Positions 36,143 through 44,718 of a DNA stretch of 64,000 bases are shown one piece after another (within the stretch, counting starts at the first letter, position 1; the number at the start of each line of letters is the position of its first letter). A program made the position numbers and the translations under genes. The stretch is from Agaribacillus aureus. Its GTDB lineage: Bacteria; Bacteroidota; Bacteroidia; Cytophagales; Cyclobacteriaceae. The notes below the pieces were generated by a model, which was not told where the DNA came from, made no database searches, and worked only from the letters and a program-made list of their open reading frames with translations. The stretch covers positions 1,736,001 to 1,800,000 of the forward strand of contig JAUJEB010000001.1 of assembly GCA_030442055.1 (NCBI GenBank). Reading direction: 5' to 3'.

Positions 36143-37780
36143 TCATTTCAACCTCCTCTCCTCAAACACATGCCCGGCAATCACCGCATCCGCTTCATTG
36201 CCAAAGCTATTCCTGATATAAGTCAAAATGCTGGCAATCTCCTGATCGCTTAGTGATGCAAACGGAGGCATTTCCTGTTCATAAGTAACACCATTCACTT
36301 CGATGGGTTTAGAAAGCCCCTTTAATAAAATCTGAATCAAGCGGCTCCTGTTTCCGGTAACCCACTCGGTTTTCCCCAATGGAGGAATAAGACCTGGTGC
36401 ACCTGTTCCATCCGCCCGGTGGCAGGATACGCAGTGCCTGGTATACAACCCTTTACCATCTGTCAGTACGTCTCCGGTAGGTTCATAATCCCATACCTCA
36501 GAATCCATAACCAATGCCTCCGGATCTTCTTTCAACGCTACTGCATCCGTCATCTTTTCCAATTGCGCTAACATGGTTTTATTGGCTCGTTGCAGCCGTA
36601 TGATCCTGTCGCCAATAGCGGGCAGTGAATCATACATCCAGGGCTGCAAACGGGGATGCCAGTCCCGGTTGCTGGTGGCCAAATATACATCGCCATTAGG
36701 CGCTACGCATAAATCCCGCATACGCCCAAAATATTTTTGGAAAAAAATATGTTCCCCGGTGATCGTCTCTCCGCGATCATCCAGGTTTAACACACGCAGG
36801 GCCTGACCCTTCAGATTCACCAGCAATAAACTGTTTTGCCATTCGGGAATGGACTGTTGATGATAATAATCCAATCCGGCTACGGCAATGGTTGGGGTCC
36901 AGGCAATAAGCGGTTCAATTACTGTAGAATCCTCGCTATATTTTTCTTCATTGGGACGATCAATATAACCGGCCACATCCGGCCATCCATAATTGCCCCG
37001 TTTTCTGATAAGATTTATCTCATCATCATTATGAGGTCCATGTTCGGAGCTATAAATATAGCCGTTGGGCGCTGCCACCAATCCCTGCGGATTGCGGTGC
37101 CCCCAGCTCCAGACAGAAAGGTTGGGAAACGGGTTGTCCTCCGGAATGGAGCCATCAAGGTTAAAGCGATGGATCTTACCATTGAATTTTGTTGGATCCT
37201 GGCAGTATTTCAGATCGCCGATATCGCCCATTGAAAACAGTAATTTATGATCCTGTGTAATGGTAAGCCTGGACCCATTATGAAAGGTTTTGCCTGGTAT
37301 ACTATCCAATAGCACTTTGGGCGCCGTCAACGTATCATTTTGGTAAGTATAGCGTACCAACCTCGATTTGACTTTCTCCGAGTAGCCATCATCCGATGTT
37401 AAGATATTATAGTGCAAATACACGTAAGGATGTTGCGCCAGATCCGGGTGCAACGCCATGCCCAGCAATCCGGTAGATTTTTTGTAATGCACATCGGGAA
37501 GCTGCAACAACACTTTTTTTTGTCCGGTTTCCGGATTTAGGTGGTTAACGGTACCTTTGTGTTCTGTAAACCATACCCAGCCGTCAGATCCATAAGTAAC
37601 TTCCCACGGTACCTCCAGTTCAGCGGCAACCTTAGTGATGACCAGCACAGAGGAGTCGAGTTGTAAATGTCCTAGGTAAAGATTTTCAGCAAAGGGGGCA
37701 TCCTGCTCCTCAACAGGATTACAACCGGTGGCGATTAAAAAGGACAGACAGACAAAAAAGAATTGGGTGAAGTAATTCAT
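36143..37780 (-). CDS. PQQ-dependent sugar dehydrogenase fused to cytochrome c, lipoprotein
   Basis: 545 residues. The SPII signal ends at LIATGC (C20). Residues about 50-400 match the glucose/sorbosone dehydrogenase propeller: VPWEVTYGSDGWVWFTEHKG, FHNGSRL with the probable catalytic His167, and GHRNPQGL (H228). Residues about 440-525 are a cytochrome c domain with CVSCH (C450, C453, H454) and probable axial Met504 in EMPPF. It would oxidise an aldose at C1 to the lactone on the periplasmic face and pass electrons to its own heme. PQQ synthesis genes are not in the window. It is a single-gene transcript. Confidence 0.92.
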   Translation of the reverse strand: MNYFTQFFFVCLSFLIATGCNPVEEQDAPFAENLYLGHLQLDSSVLVITKVAAELEVPWEVTYGSDGWVWFTEHKGTVNHLNPETGQKKVLLQLPDVHYKKSTGLLGMALHPDLAQHPYVYLHYNILTSDDGYSEKVKSRLVRYTYQNDTLTAPKVLLDSIPGKTFHNGSRLTITQDHKLLFSMGDIGDLKYCQDPTKFNGKIHRFNLDGSIPEDNPFPNLSVWSWGHRNPQGLVAAPNGYIYSSEHGPHNDDEINLIRKRGNYGWPDVAGYIDRPNEEKYSEDSTVIEPLIAWTPTIAVAGLDYYHQQSIPEWQNSLLLVNLKGQALRVLNLDDRGETITGEHIFFQKYFGRMRDLCVAPNGDVYLATSNRDWHPRLQPWMYDSLPAIGDRIIRLQRANKTMLAQLEKMTDAVALKEDPEALVMDSEVWDYEPTGDVLTDGKGLYTRHCVSCHRADGTGAPGLIPPLGKTEWVTGNRSRLIQILLKGLSKPIEVNGVTYEQEMPPFASLSDQEIASILTYIRNSFGNEADAVIAGHVFEERRLK

Positions 37781-37940
37781 GGACTGTTATTCATTGAACG
37801 CGGGTTCATCTCCGGAAAATTGCCTTACGGTATCTGCATATGGCCATAGATTTTACTAATTCCGGCCATATGATTTGACTGCCATCACCGGGATGAACTA
37901 ATTTTAAATCGATTTAACTTAGAGGTTTTTGTTGATTATT

Positions 37941-39059
37941 TTAATAAAACCGTCCTATCAGCGGGTTTTCTACAATCGTCTTTTTCATTTTAAAAACATC
38001 TATGGTTCCCTCCTGGCTGTACACTATCTTCCCGCCCGGTTCTACCAGAATAGTATAAGGCAATGATCCCTGCCAATTGGGATCTATCGCCTCAATTAAG
38101 GCATATTTATCGTCCGTATTAAAAATATAATTTTTATTGGAAGCCTGCTTTTTTTTCAAAAAGCCCAATACCCTATCTTTTTTCTCCGGATTGTCGGCGC
38201 TGATGGTCACAAATTCAAAATCCCGATCCCGGTACATACGATCTATTTCCACAAAATCCGGAAATTCGGCTACACAAGGTCCGCACCAGGTAGCCCATAC
38301 ATTAATGAGGCGCAGTTTTTTGGAATCGTTTTCAATCAGGGCCTTGATTTGCTGTATATTGATGTCCTCCACGCTCACCGCTCTCTCGGCCCATTCTTTC
38401 AGGACTTTTTCTTTGTATTTGACCTTCCAGGCCCACTTAATAGAACAACCGAAAGTCTTGGTCTTAGCGTTGGTAACAGGCTTACCTGCCAGCAAAGCGT
38501 CAATAGCCATACGCGCATCTTCAGCATTGGCTGTTCCGGGCTTTTCGGAAGCATCTAATCTTCCGACATAACGTAGTTTTCTGTCCTGGTCAAAAATGAA
38601 AATATGAGGCGTGGCCACAGGCCCGTATTTCAGGGCGGTTTCCTGGGTATCTCCGTCATAGAGATAGGGAAAATTATATCCTTTGTCTTTATGGCGCACC
38701 TGCATATCCTCATAAGAGTCTCCCATATCCGAATAGCCTAACTCCGAGAGCAGCAGGCCTTTCTCGCTATTTGGGGAAATAGCTACGAGGCTAAAGTCTT
38801 TATTCGCATAGTCTTTGACCAACTGAATGGTCCGATCCTCGTAGGCCTGGGCGGTAGGGCAGTGGTTACAGGTAAATAATACAGCCAACACCTTAGCAGC
38901 TTTAAAATCTGCCAGCGTGTAATACTTTCCATCTACACCTTTCAAATTGAAATCAGGCGCTGCAGCACCCAAAGCGAGTATTGGCGGATTTTCCTGGGCC
39001 TGGCTTTTGAGCAAAGCACCTACAAGTGTAAAGACAATAAAAAGTGTAGCATATCTCAT
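37941..39059 (-). CDS. Double thioredoxin-fold protein (redoxin plus TlpA-like)
   Basis: 372 residues from the ATG at 39059, which gives a clean signal peptide (MRYATLFIVFTLVGALLKSQAQ); the frame extends 23 codons further up. The first domain is peroxiredoxin-like (LGAAAPDFNLKGVDGKYYTL) with a CNHC site at residues 64-67. The second, from about 235, is TlpA/ResA-like with INVWATWCGPCVAEFP (Cys 259 and 262). It is probably a periplasmic thiol oxidoreductase. It stands alone between the sugar dehydrogenase and the FAD oxidoreductase and could serve heme-thiol reduction for the c-type cytochromes here; that link is speculative. Confidence 0.88.
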   Translation of the reverse strand: MRYATLFIVFTLVGALLKSQAQENPPILALGAAAPDFNLKGVDGKYYTLADFKAAKVLAVLFTCNHCPTAQAYEDRTIQLVKDYANKDFSLVAISPNSEKGLLLSELGYSDMGDSYEDMQVRHKDKGYNFPYLYDGDTQETALKYGPVATPHIFIFDQDRKLRYVGRLDASEKPGTANAEDARMAIDALLAGKPVTNAKTKTFGCSIKWAWKVKYKEKVLKEWAERAVSVEDINIQQIKALIENDSKKLRLINVWATWCGPCVAEFPDFVEIDRMYRDRDFEFVTISADNPEKKDRVLGFLKKKQASNKNYIFNTDDKYALIEAIDPNWQGSLPYTILVEPGGKIVYSQEGTIDVFKMKKTIVENPLIGRFY

Positions 39060-39234
39060 AATAATCAAGCTTATGTGGATTTGTTTAAAGATAAGCCATT
39101 TCACGATTTTATGAAAAATATGGGTCACTGTTTTTCGATAATCAGGCGGGGTTAGGGATCCAATTTTGATTTTTTTTACAGGATTCCCTGGCAGATATGT
39201 TTTTTTCCAAAATTAATTACTCCTTTCCCTCCCC

Positions 39235-40884
39235 CTATTTAATCCGTTGTCCGTCTTTTATCAATTGCTGCTTAAGCTGGCCGTAATCAATATCCTGCAC
39301 CGCCTGATTTTGCGTAATGGCCTGTACAGCGGCAGTAGCGGCGCTTTGTCCTAAAATCATAAACACAGGTTCCATGCGTACAGAGCCGAATGCAATGTGA
39401 GAGCTGGAAAGACAAACCGGCACCAACAGGTTAGTACATTGATCAATGAGAGGCACAATGGATCCATAAGCAATGTTGTACGGTTCCTTTGGCTTGACAC
39501 CGATATCCCCTTCATTTTGTACAAAGCGGTCAGGTTTCACATATCTTTGAACGTTGTGGGAATCCATCGTATAAGATCCCATGCCAATAGGTTTGGGAAC
39601 CTTTCGCTTACCCAAGACGTCGTTTTCAGTCAGCACATGCTCTCCAATCATACGCCTGGCTTCCCGTACATAGATCTGATGCGGCCAATTGCCATTGTCG
39701 GTAAATTCATCTTTGGCCAGGCCCCATTTTTGCATTTCATTCCGAATATCAGCCGGCACCTGGGGGTCGTTGGCCAGAAAATACATTAACCCCTTCTGGT
39801 AGGCTTCGTGTTCTGCAATAATCTTTTTTCTCAATTCGTACGACCCTTCCGGGTATTCGTAATTCATGCCAATGAAATCCGTGCTGAAAGGTCCATGATT
39901 GTTAGTATCGGTTTTTCTGTTGGGGATGGCATCGAATTTATGAAATATATCATCCCTTCCCGTTTTTAGCACCCTGGCCAATAGCTGGTACATGGCGGGA
40001 TCATAACCTTCCGGTTTGGAAAATGGCACCCTGTTCTCAGGATTGTCCGTGAGACACATCCTGAAGCAGTAGGCCTGCATCCGATGGTCACCGTCTCCCC
40101 TCTTTCCGGGGTCTTCCGGAGAAATGTACGGTAGCAACCCGCTGGAGCTATCGCCCTCCACAACATAAGGATCAATATCCGATTTAAAATGATGGTCATG
40201 ATGCAGGATTCCCACCTGAATACCGTTCCATTCTTCACCATAAACGCTGTTAGCCTCTCTTCCTACACGGTAATCAACACCGGCAGACGCCATCAGATCG
40301 CCCTCATAGGTAGCATCTATAAATACCTTGCCTTCAAATATCTTTCCGCTTAACGTGCGAATGGATACTATTTTTGTGCCTTCTTTTGCAAGCCCGGCTT
40401 CCCGGTCAAGCCATTCATCCCTAAAAACCTTTACCTCATGCTCAGCCACAAAATCTTCAAATACCTGTTCCGCAGCATGGGGCTCAAATATCCACATGGT
40501 TCTCGCATCTCCATCAATCGCCGGGGTCCCCTGCCCTCTATTCCCATAGGCCTCTCTGGGCTGCCACTTCCAGGATGACTCTTTTTCGTAGTGCAAAAAG
40601 ATACGGTGGTAAAATTCCCTTGCCAGCCCTCCGATCACTTCTTTATCACCTGTATCTGTCCACCCCAACCCACCTGATGACAGTCCTCCCAGGTGGGTAT
40701 CCGGAGAAACAACCATAACTGATTTACCACTCTTGGCTACCTGAACCGCCGCTATGACAGCCGCTGAAGTGCCCCCATATACAATTACATCTGCCTGATA
40801 AACGCCTTCTTTTTCCGTGCCGTTTTCACACGCATAGATCGTTAACAAGGAGGCTGTAAAAAATGCAATAACAAACCTTTTCAT
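39235..40884 (-). CDS. Secreted FAD-dependent oxidoreductase (FAD_oxidored type)
   Basis: 549 residues from the ATG at 40884, giving a lipoprotein-like signal (MKRFVIAFFTASLLTIYAC). An FAD-binding Rossmann motif follows (VIVYGGTSAAVIAAVQVAK) with the family segment HLGGLSSGGLGWTDTG and a late FAD contact area (VCLSSSHIAFGSVRMEPVFMILGQSAA). Members occur widely in Bacteroidota glycan loci, some first named xanthan-lyase-like, but their reaction is mostly unknown. It is divergent from the GH92 gene across 342 bp. A role in extracytoplasmic sugar oxidation is inferred. Confidence 0.88.
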   Translation of the reverse strand: MKRFVIAFFTASLLTIYACENGTEKEGVYQADVIVYGGTSAAVIAAVQVAKSGKSVMVVSPDTHLGGLSSGGLGWTDTGDKEVIGGLAREFYHRIFLHYEKESSWKWQPREAYGNRGQGTPAIDGDARTMWIFEPHAAEQVFEDFVAEHEVKVFRDEWLDREAGLAKEGTKIVSIRTLSGKIFEGKVFIDATYEGDLMASAGVDYRVGREANSVYGEEWNGIQVGILHHDHHFKSDIDPYVVEGDSSSGLLPYISPEDPGKRGDGDHRMQAYCFRMCLTDNPENRVPFSKPEGYDPAMYQLLARVLKTGRDDIFHKFDAIPNRKTDTNNHGPFSTDFIGMNYEYPEGSYELRKKIIAEHEAYQKGLMYFLANDPQVPADIRNEMQKWGLAKDEFTDNGNWPHQIYVREARRMIGEHVLTENDVLGKRKVPKPIGMGSYTMDSHNVQRYVKPDRFVQNEGDIGVKPKEPYNIAYGSIVPLIDQCTNLLVPVCLSSSHIAFGSVRMEPVFMILGQSAATAAVQAITQNQAVQDIDYGQLKQQLIKDGQRIK

Positions 40885-41226
40885 TTTAGAAATATTTTTA
40901 ATTATTATAGGAATCTGTAGCACAAACCACTATATGGCAGCGGCTTAGCGGGGCGTTGTTGTTTCTCCATTCACAAGCGTAAAAGCCCGAAATACATGAC
41001 CAGCACTCTAACGACCGGCGGCAAAAGGCCATGTTGCAAACAAATATAAAAAAATCAGCCTATCTTTGCCCGGATCATTAAATTCATCTCCAAAATAATG
41101 GAGCTAATACTTCGGATGATCCTACAGTCAAATGAAAAGGTGGCATTTTTATGTTATAAAACAATTATTTATTAGATTGGATCCCTGTATTTAAACAATT
41201 CATAATCAATTACTGCTGATATCAGA
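40885..41226. other. Divergent intergenic region, FAD oxidoreductase / GH92
   Basis: 342 bases without a gene, AT-rich near both starts and more GC-rich in the middle (40930-41040). It holds one promoter-box candidate towards GH92. Confidence 0.55.
41061..41068 (+). promoter_or_regulatory. Candidate -7 promoter box upstream of GH92
   Basis: TATCTTTG matches TANNTTTG. A TTG lies 24 bases upstream, a little farther than usual for the -33 element. The leader to the GH92 start would be about 150 bases. Confidence 0.35.
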
Positions 41227-43557
41227 ATGCTTCCTGCCCGGTTAAAAATAAAAATCTGGATGATCAGATTTTTTCAATACTTAAGTCTGTTTGCTTTTCT
41301 AATAATACAGAGTTGTTCCACGCCAAACGAACCAAAAGCCGAATTAAGCTTAATACAGTTTGTCGATCCTATGATCGGCACAGATCGCGCAAAGACCATT
41401 TCTGCCATCAAGCATAGTGAATCAGGAGGTACAGAGGATCTGGCGAATACGTTTCCGGCCGTGGGTAATCCCAATGCTATGACGAACTGGACGCCACAAA
41501 CCAGAGCTACGGAAAAAAAATGCCTCTCTCCTTATTACTATTTCGACACCCTCTTTCAAGGTTTTCGGGGCTCTCGTTTTATGAGCGGGTCATGTACCCA
41601 GGATTATGGCAGCTTTACCCTCATGCCTATGACCGGGGAATTGCAATTACATGCAGAAAAGCGCGCTTCTTCCTTCAGTCACGATGACGAATCCGCCTCA
41701 CCCGCATATTACCAGGTATTATTACAAGACTATCAGATCAACGCCGAAATGACCGGGACAACCAGGGCTGGTTTTTTTAGGTTCACTTTCCTCGAGGGCC
41801 AGCAAGGCTTTGTGGTTATGGAGCCTAATAGTGACGAAATGGAAGGGTACATCGAAATTATTCCGGAGAAGAACACTATCATCGGCTACAACCCGGCTCA
41901 TCGCATTTACCAGGGCTGGGGAGAACCCGCCGGATTCAGCGGTTACTTTGTTGCCGTTTTCGATCAGCCCTTTAAGACACATGGCGTCCACCAATGGGAA
42001 GCCGGAGAACAACCGCTTACCAATACCAGTGCCTACGTGGAATTTGATCTTAGCGAAAAAAATCAGGTAATGGCTAAAATCGGCACTTCATTTACCAGTA
42101 TCGAAAATGCTTTGCAAAACCTCAACGCCGAGGTGAAGGGTTGGGATTTTGATGCCGTAAAAACAGAAACACAAAAAAACTGGGAAGATAACCTGGGCGT
42201 ATTGCACGTTAAAGGTCAGTCCGAAGAGGATCTTACACTCTTTTACACCGCCCTGTATCACGCCAATATCCTGCCCAGAGTCTTCAGTGATACGAACGGC
42301 AGCTATCCCGGTTTCGCTGATAACCAGGAAACCCAGCTTGCGACAGGCCATGATTATTACGCCGATTTTGCTACGTGGGATTCCTATCGCACGCTTCATC
42401 CGATGCTAACCATTACAGACCCAAAGAAGCAAACGGATATGGTTAAGTCCCTCATCCGCAAAGCTGAACAGGGCGGCTGGCTCCCTATATTTCCCTGCTG
42501 GAATCAATACACGGCGGCCATGATAGGAGATCATGTAATCTCGGTGATAGGTGACGCCTATATAAAGGGCCTGGAAGATTTTAATATTGATACAGCCTAT
42601 CATTACATGCGGAAAAATGCCTTCGAATCTCCTGAAGACTTCGAAGCATACAAAAATGGCAAGGGCAGGCGAGCGCTAAATTCTTACCTGCGATATGGTT
42701 ACATACCGATGGAAGATTCTGTCAAAGACGCTTTTCACAAAAACGAACAAGTATCCCGAACGTTGGAGTACGCCTATGACGATTTTGTATTGGCGCAGGT
42801 AGCCAAAAAAATGGGCAAAACAGAAGACTACCAGCACTTAATCAAGCGGGCCGCCAACTATCAAAATGTATTTGATACTACCATCGGCTTTGTGCGGGGT
42901 CGTTTCGCAGACGGAAGCTGGGTTGATAATTTTGACCCGGTATCCAGGGCCTCCTACATCACCGAAGGTTCCCCTTATCAATATATGTGGTATGTCCCGC
43001 AGGACGTCCCCGGGCTTATTAAGCTCATGGGAGGAGAACAACGATTTGTTCATCGCCTGGATTCTATGTTTGAGATCGGCGAGTATTGGCATGGCAATGA
43101 GCCGGGTCATCAAACTATCTACCTGTATGCCTGGGCCGGCGCCCCCTGGAAAACACAACATCACGCCAGGGAAGTGCTAAAGGAAGAATACAATACCGGA
43201 CCAGGAGGATTAACCGGCAATGATGACGTCGGCCAGATGTCTGCCTGGGCGGTGATGACGATGGTCGGGTTTTATCCGGTTACACCCGGCACCCCAAACT
43301 ACATCATTGGCAGTCCAGTTTTTGATGAAGTAACCATCACACCAAAAGGCAGCCAAAATACATTTACCATTAGTACTTTAAACAATAGTCCTGAAAACAA
43401 ATATATTCAGTCGGCTACGTTGAACGGCCAGCCTTTCGAGCGGATCTACCTTACGCACAATGAAATAATCGACGGCGGGGTATTACAATTTGAAATGGGC
43501 CCCAAACCCAATAAATCCTGGGCAATTGCCAGCAACGCAAGGCCAAAAGGAATGTAA
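41227..43557 (+). CDS. GH92 alpha-mannosidase, lipoprotein
   Basis: 776 residues from 41227; the ATG at 41260 (MIRFFQYLSLFAF) is an equally good start and gives a shorter SPII signal, with lipobox LIIQSC. GH92 landmarks run through the protein: FVDPMIGTD and NTFPAVGNPNAM at the front, HATW-like ADFATWDSYRTLHP, WLPIFPCWNQYTAAMIGDH, then GNEPGHQTIYLYAWAG and GLTGNDDVGQMSAWAVMTM with the conserved acidic residues. GH92 enzymes are calcium-dependent exo-alpha-mannosidases acting on mannans or N-glycans outside the cytoplasm. It is a single gene, divergent from the FAD oxidoreductase. The exact linkage is not predictable. Confidence 0.94.
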   Translation: MLPARLKIKIWMIRFFQYLSLFAFLIIQSCSTPNEPKAELSLIQFVDPMIGTDRAKTISAIKHSESGGTEDLANTFPAVGNPNAMTNWTPQTRATEKKCLSPYYYFDTLFQGFRGSRFMSGSCTQDYGSFTLMPMTGELQLHAEKRASSFSHDDESASPAYYQVLLQDYQINAEMTGTTRAGFFRFTFLEGQQGFVVMEPNSDEMEGYIEIIPEKNTIIGYNPAHRIYQGWGEPAGFSGYFVAVFDQPFKTHGVHQWEAGEQPLTNTSAYVEFDLSEKNQVMAKIGTSFTSIENALQNLNAEVKGWDFDAVKTETQKNWEDNLGVLHVKGQSEEDLTLFYTALYHANILPRVFSDTNGSYPGFADNQETQLATGHDYYADFATWDSYRTLHPMLTITDPKKQTDMVKSLIRKAEQGGWLPIFPCWNQYTAAMIGDHVISVIGDAYIKGLEDFNIDTAYHYMRKNAFESPEDFEAYKNGKGRRALNSYLRYGYIPMEDSVKDAFHKNEQVSRTLEYAYDDFVLAQVAKKMGKTEDYQHLIKRAANYQNVFDTTIGFVRGRFADGSWVDNFDPVSRASYITEGSPYQYMWYVPQDVPGLIKLMGGEQRFVHRLDSMFEIGEYWHGNEPGHQTIYLYAWAGAPWKTQHHAREVLKEEYNTGPGGLTGNDDVGQMSAWAVMTMVGFYPVTPGTPNYIIGSPVFDEVTITPKGSQNTFTISTLNNSPENKYIQSATLNGQPFERIYLTHNEIIDGGVLQFEMGPKPNKSWAIASNARPKGM

Positions 43558-43631
43558 ACTGGTTTTTGACCTAAACGAAACATCAAAAACACACCCCCAT
43601 TCCAATTTTCATTTTAATTTTAATTTAAAAC

Positions 43632-44402
43632 CTAAAGTATCTTACTCATCAACCCACCATCAACCACCACCGGCTGCCCGATCATAAAGGCTGATTCCCG
43701 GCTAAGTAGAAAAAGCACGGTCTGTGCGATTTCTTCTGTGGTGCCTATGCGACCGATCGGATGGTGATTACCCCATTGTTTCAACACCTCCTCTTCCTCA
43801 CCGTGCTGCGCCGCCCCGTAGCGTAACAATGGCGTGTCGATAGAACCGGGACAGATGCAATTAATATGGATGTTTTGCTTTGCATAATCCAATGCCATAG
43901 AGCGAGTAAGCGCGATGACACCTCCTTTTGAAGCAGCATAGGCAGACAGGTTCGACTGGCATCGTAATCCTTGTACAGATGAAATATTGACCACCGCCCC
44001 GCCGCCTTGTTTTAAGATGTGGGGAATACAAAACTTAGAAACTACGTAGATACTTTTCAGGTTGACGTCGATGGTCTTATCCCAGGTATCTTCGTCGGTA
44101 GATACCACTGTGCCGTAACTTTGCAGGCCGGCTGAATTGCAAAGGTAGTGAATGCCGCCAAAAGCCTCCGCTGCCTTATTTACCGCCACCTCGGCATCCG
44201 ACATATTGGTAACATCAGCTGCGAGCGCGATGGCACTTCCACCACTTGCGGTAATTTGCTCAGCGGTGTTGCCGGCGTTTTTTTCGTTGATATCAATAAT
44301 GGCGACGGAGGCACCTTCACCGGATAAGGCGATGGCTGAGGCCGCCCCTATTCCGGAGCCACCCCCAACGACGATGGCCGCCTTGTTTTCAAATCTTTTC
44401 AT
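43632..44402 (-). CDS. SDR-family oxidoreductase
   Basis: 256 residues. It has AIVVGGGSGIGAASAIAL as cofactor loop, NSAG, NISSVQG and the catalytic YAASKGG, so it is a classical NAD(P)-dependent SDR. Closest in style to sugar or polyol dehydrogenases of the glucose-1-dehydrogenase/KduD group. It is convergent with GH92 and separated from pckA by 316 bp, so it seems to be its own transcript. The substrate is unknown. Confidence 0.88.
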   Translation of the reverse strand: MKRFENKAAIVVGGGSGIGAASAIALSGEGASVAIIDINEKNAGNTAEQITASGGSAIALAADVTNMSDAEVAVNKAAEAFGGIHYLCNSAGLQSYGTVVSTDEDTWDKTIDVNLKSIYVVSKFCIPHILKQGGGAVVNISSVQGLRCQSNLSAYAASKGGVIALTRSMALDYAKQNIHINCICPGSIDTPLLRYGAAQHGEEEEVLKQWGNHHPIGRIGTTEEIAQTVLFLLSRESAFMIGQPVVVDGGLMSKIL

Positions 44403-44634
44403 AATGTTTCCAGTTACTATGGCATATTTTGGATCCTGGTAATCATATTAATCAAGTTAACCATAGATCACCTGCAAATAAAAGAATTTATATACTTTTT
44501 CCAATCGGCGGAGATTAGCCATCCGTAACCATATTTGTGCAGGAGTTTTACTGGTACTTGTCGATGAGAGGTCAGCGAAAGGTGTGACTGCTAACGACCT
44601 TGCGGTCTGTATATTTTTTTTACCCTCAACCTGG

Positions 44635-44680
44635 CGCCTCTGTGCCCGGGTGGTTTACCTTTCCACAAAGACACAGAGGC
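44635..44680. repeat. Imperfect inverted repeat downstream of pckA
   Basis: Arms of 18 bases at 44635-44652 and 44663-44680 share GCCTCTGTG and GTGG around a 10-base loop. The right arm read in reverse (GCCTCTGTGTCTTTGTGG) resembles a short sequence that recurs between genes in many Bacteroidota genomes. It lies 39 bases past the pckA stop and may act as a transcript end. The rest of 44403-44718 has no gene. Confidence 0.5.
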
Positions 44681-44718
44681 ACGAAGAATGAAAATTAAGG
44701 TAAAAGGGCATCTTAATC

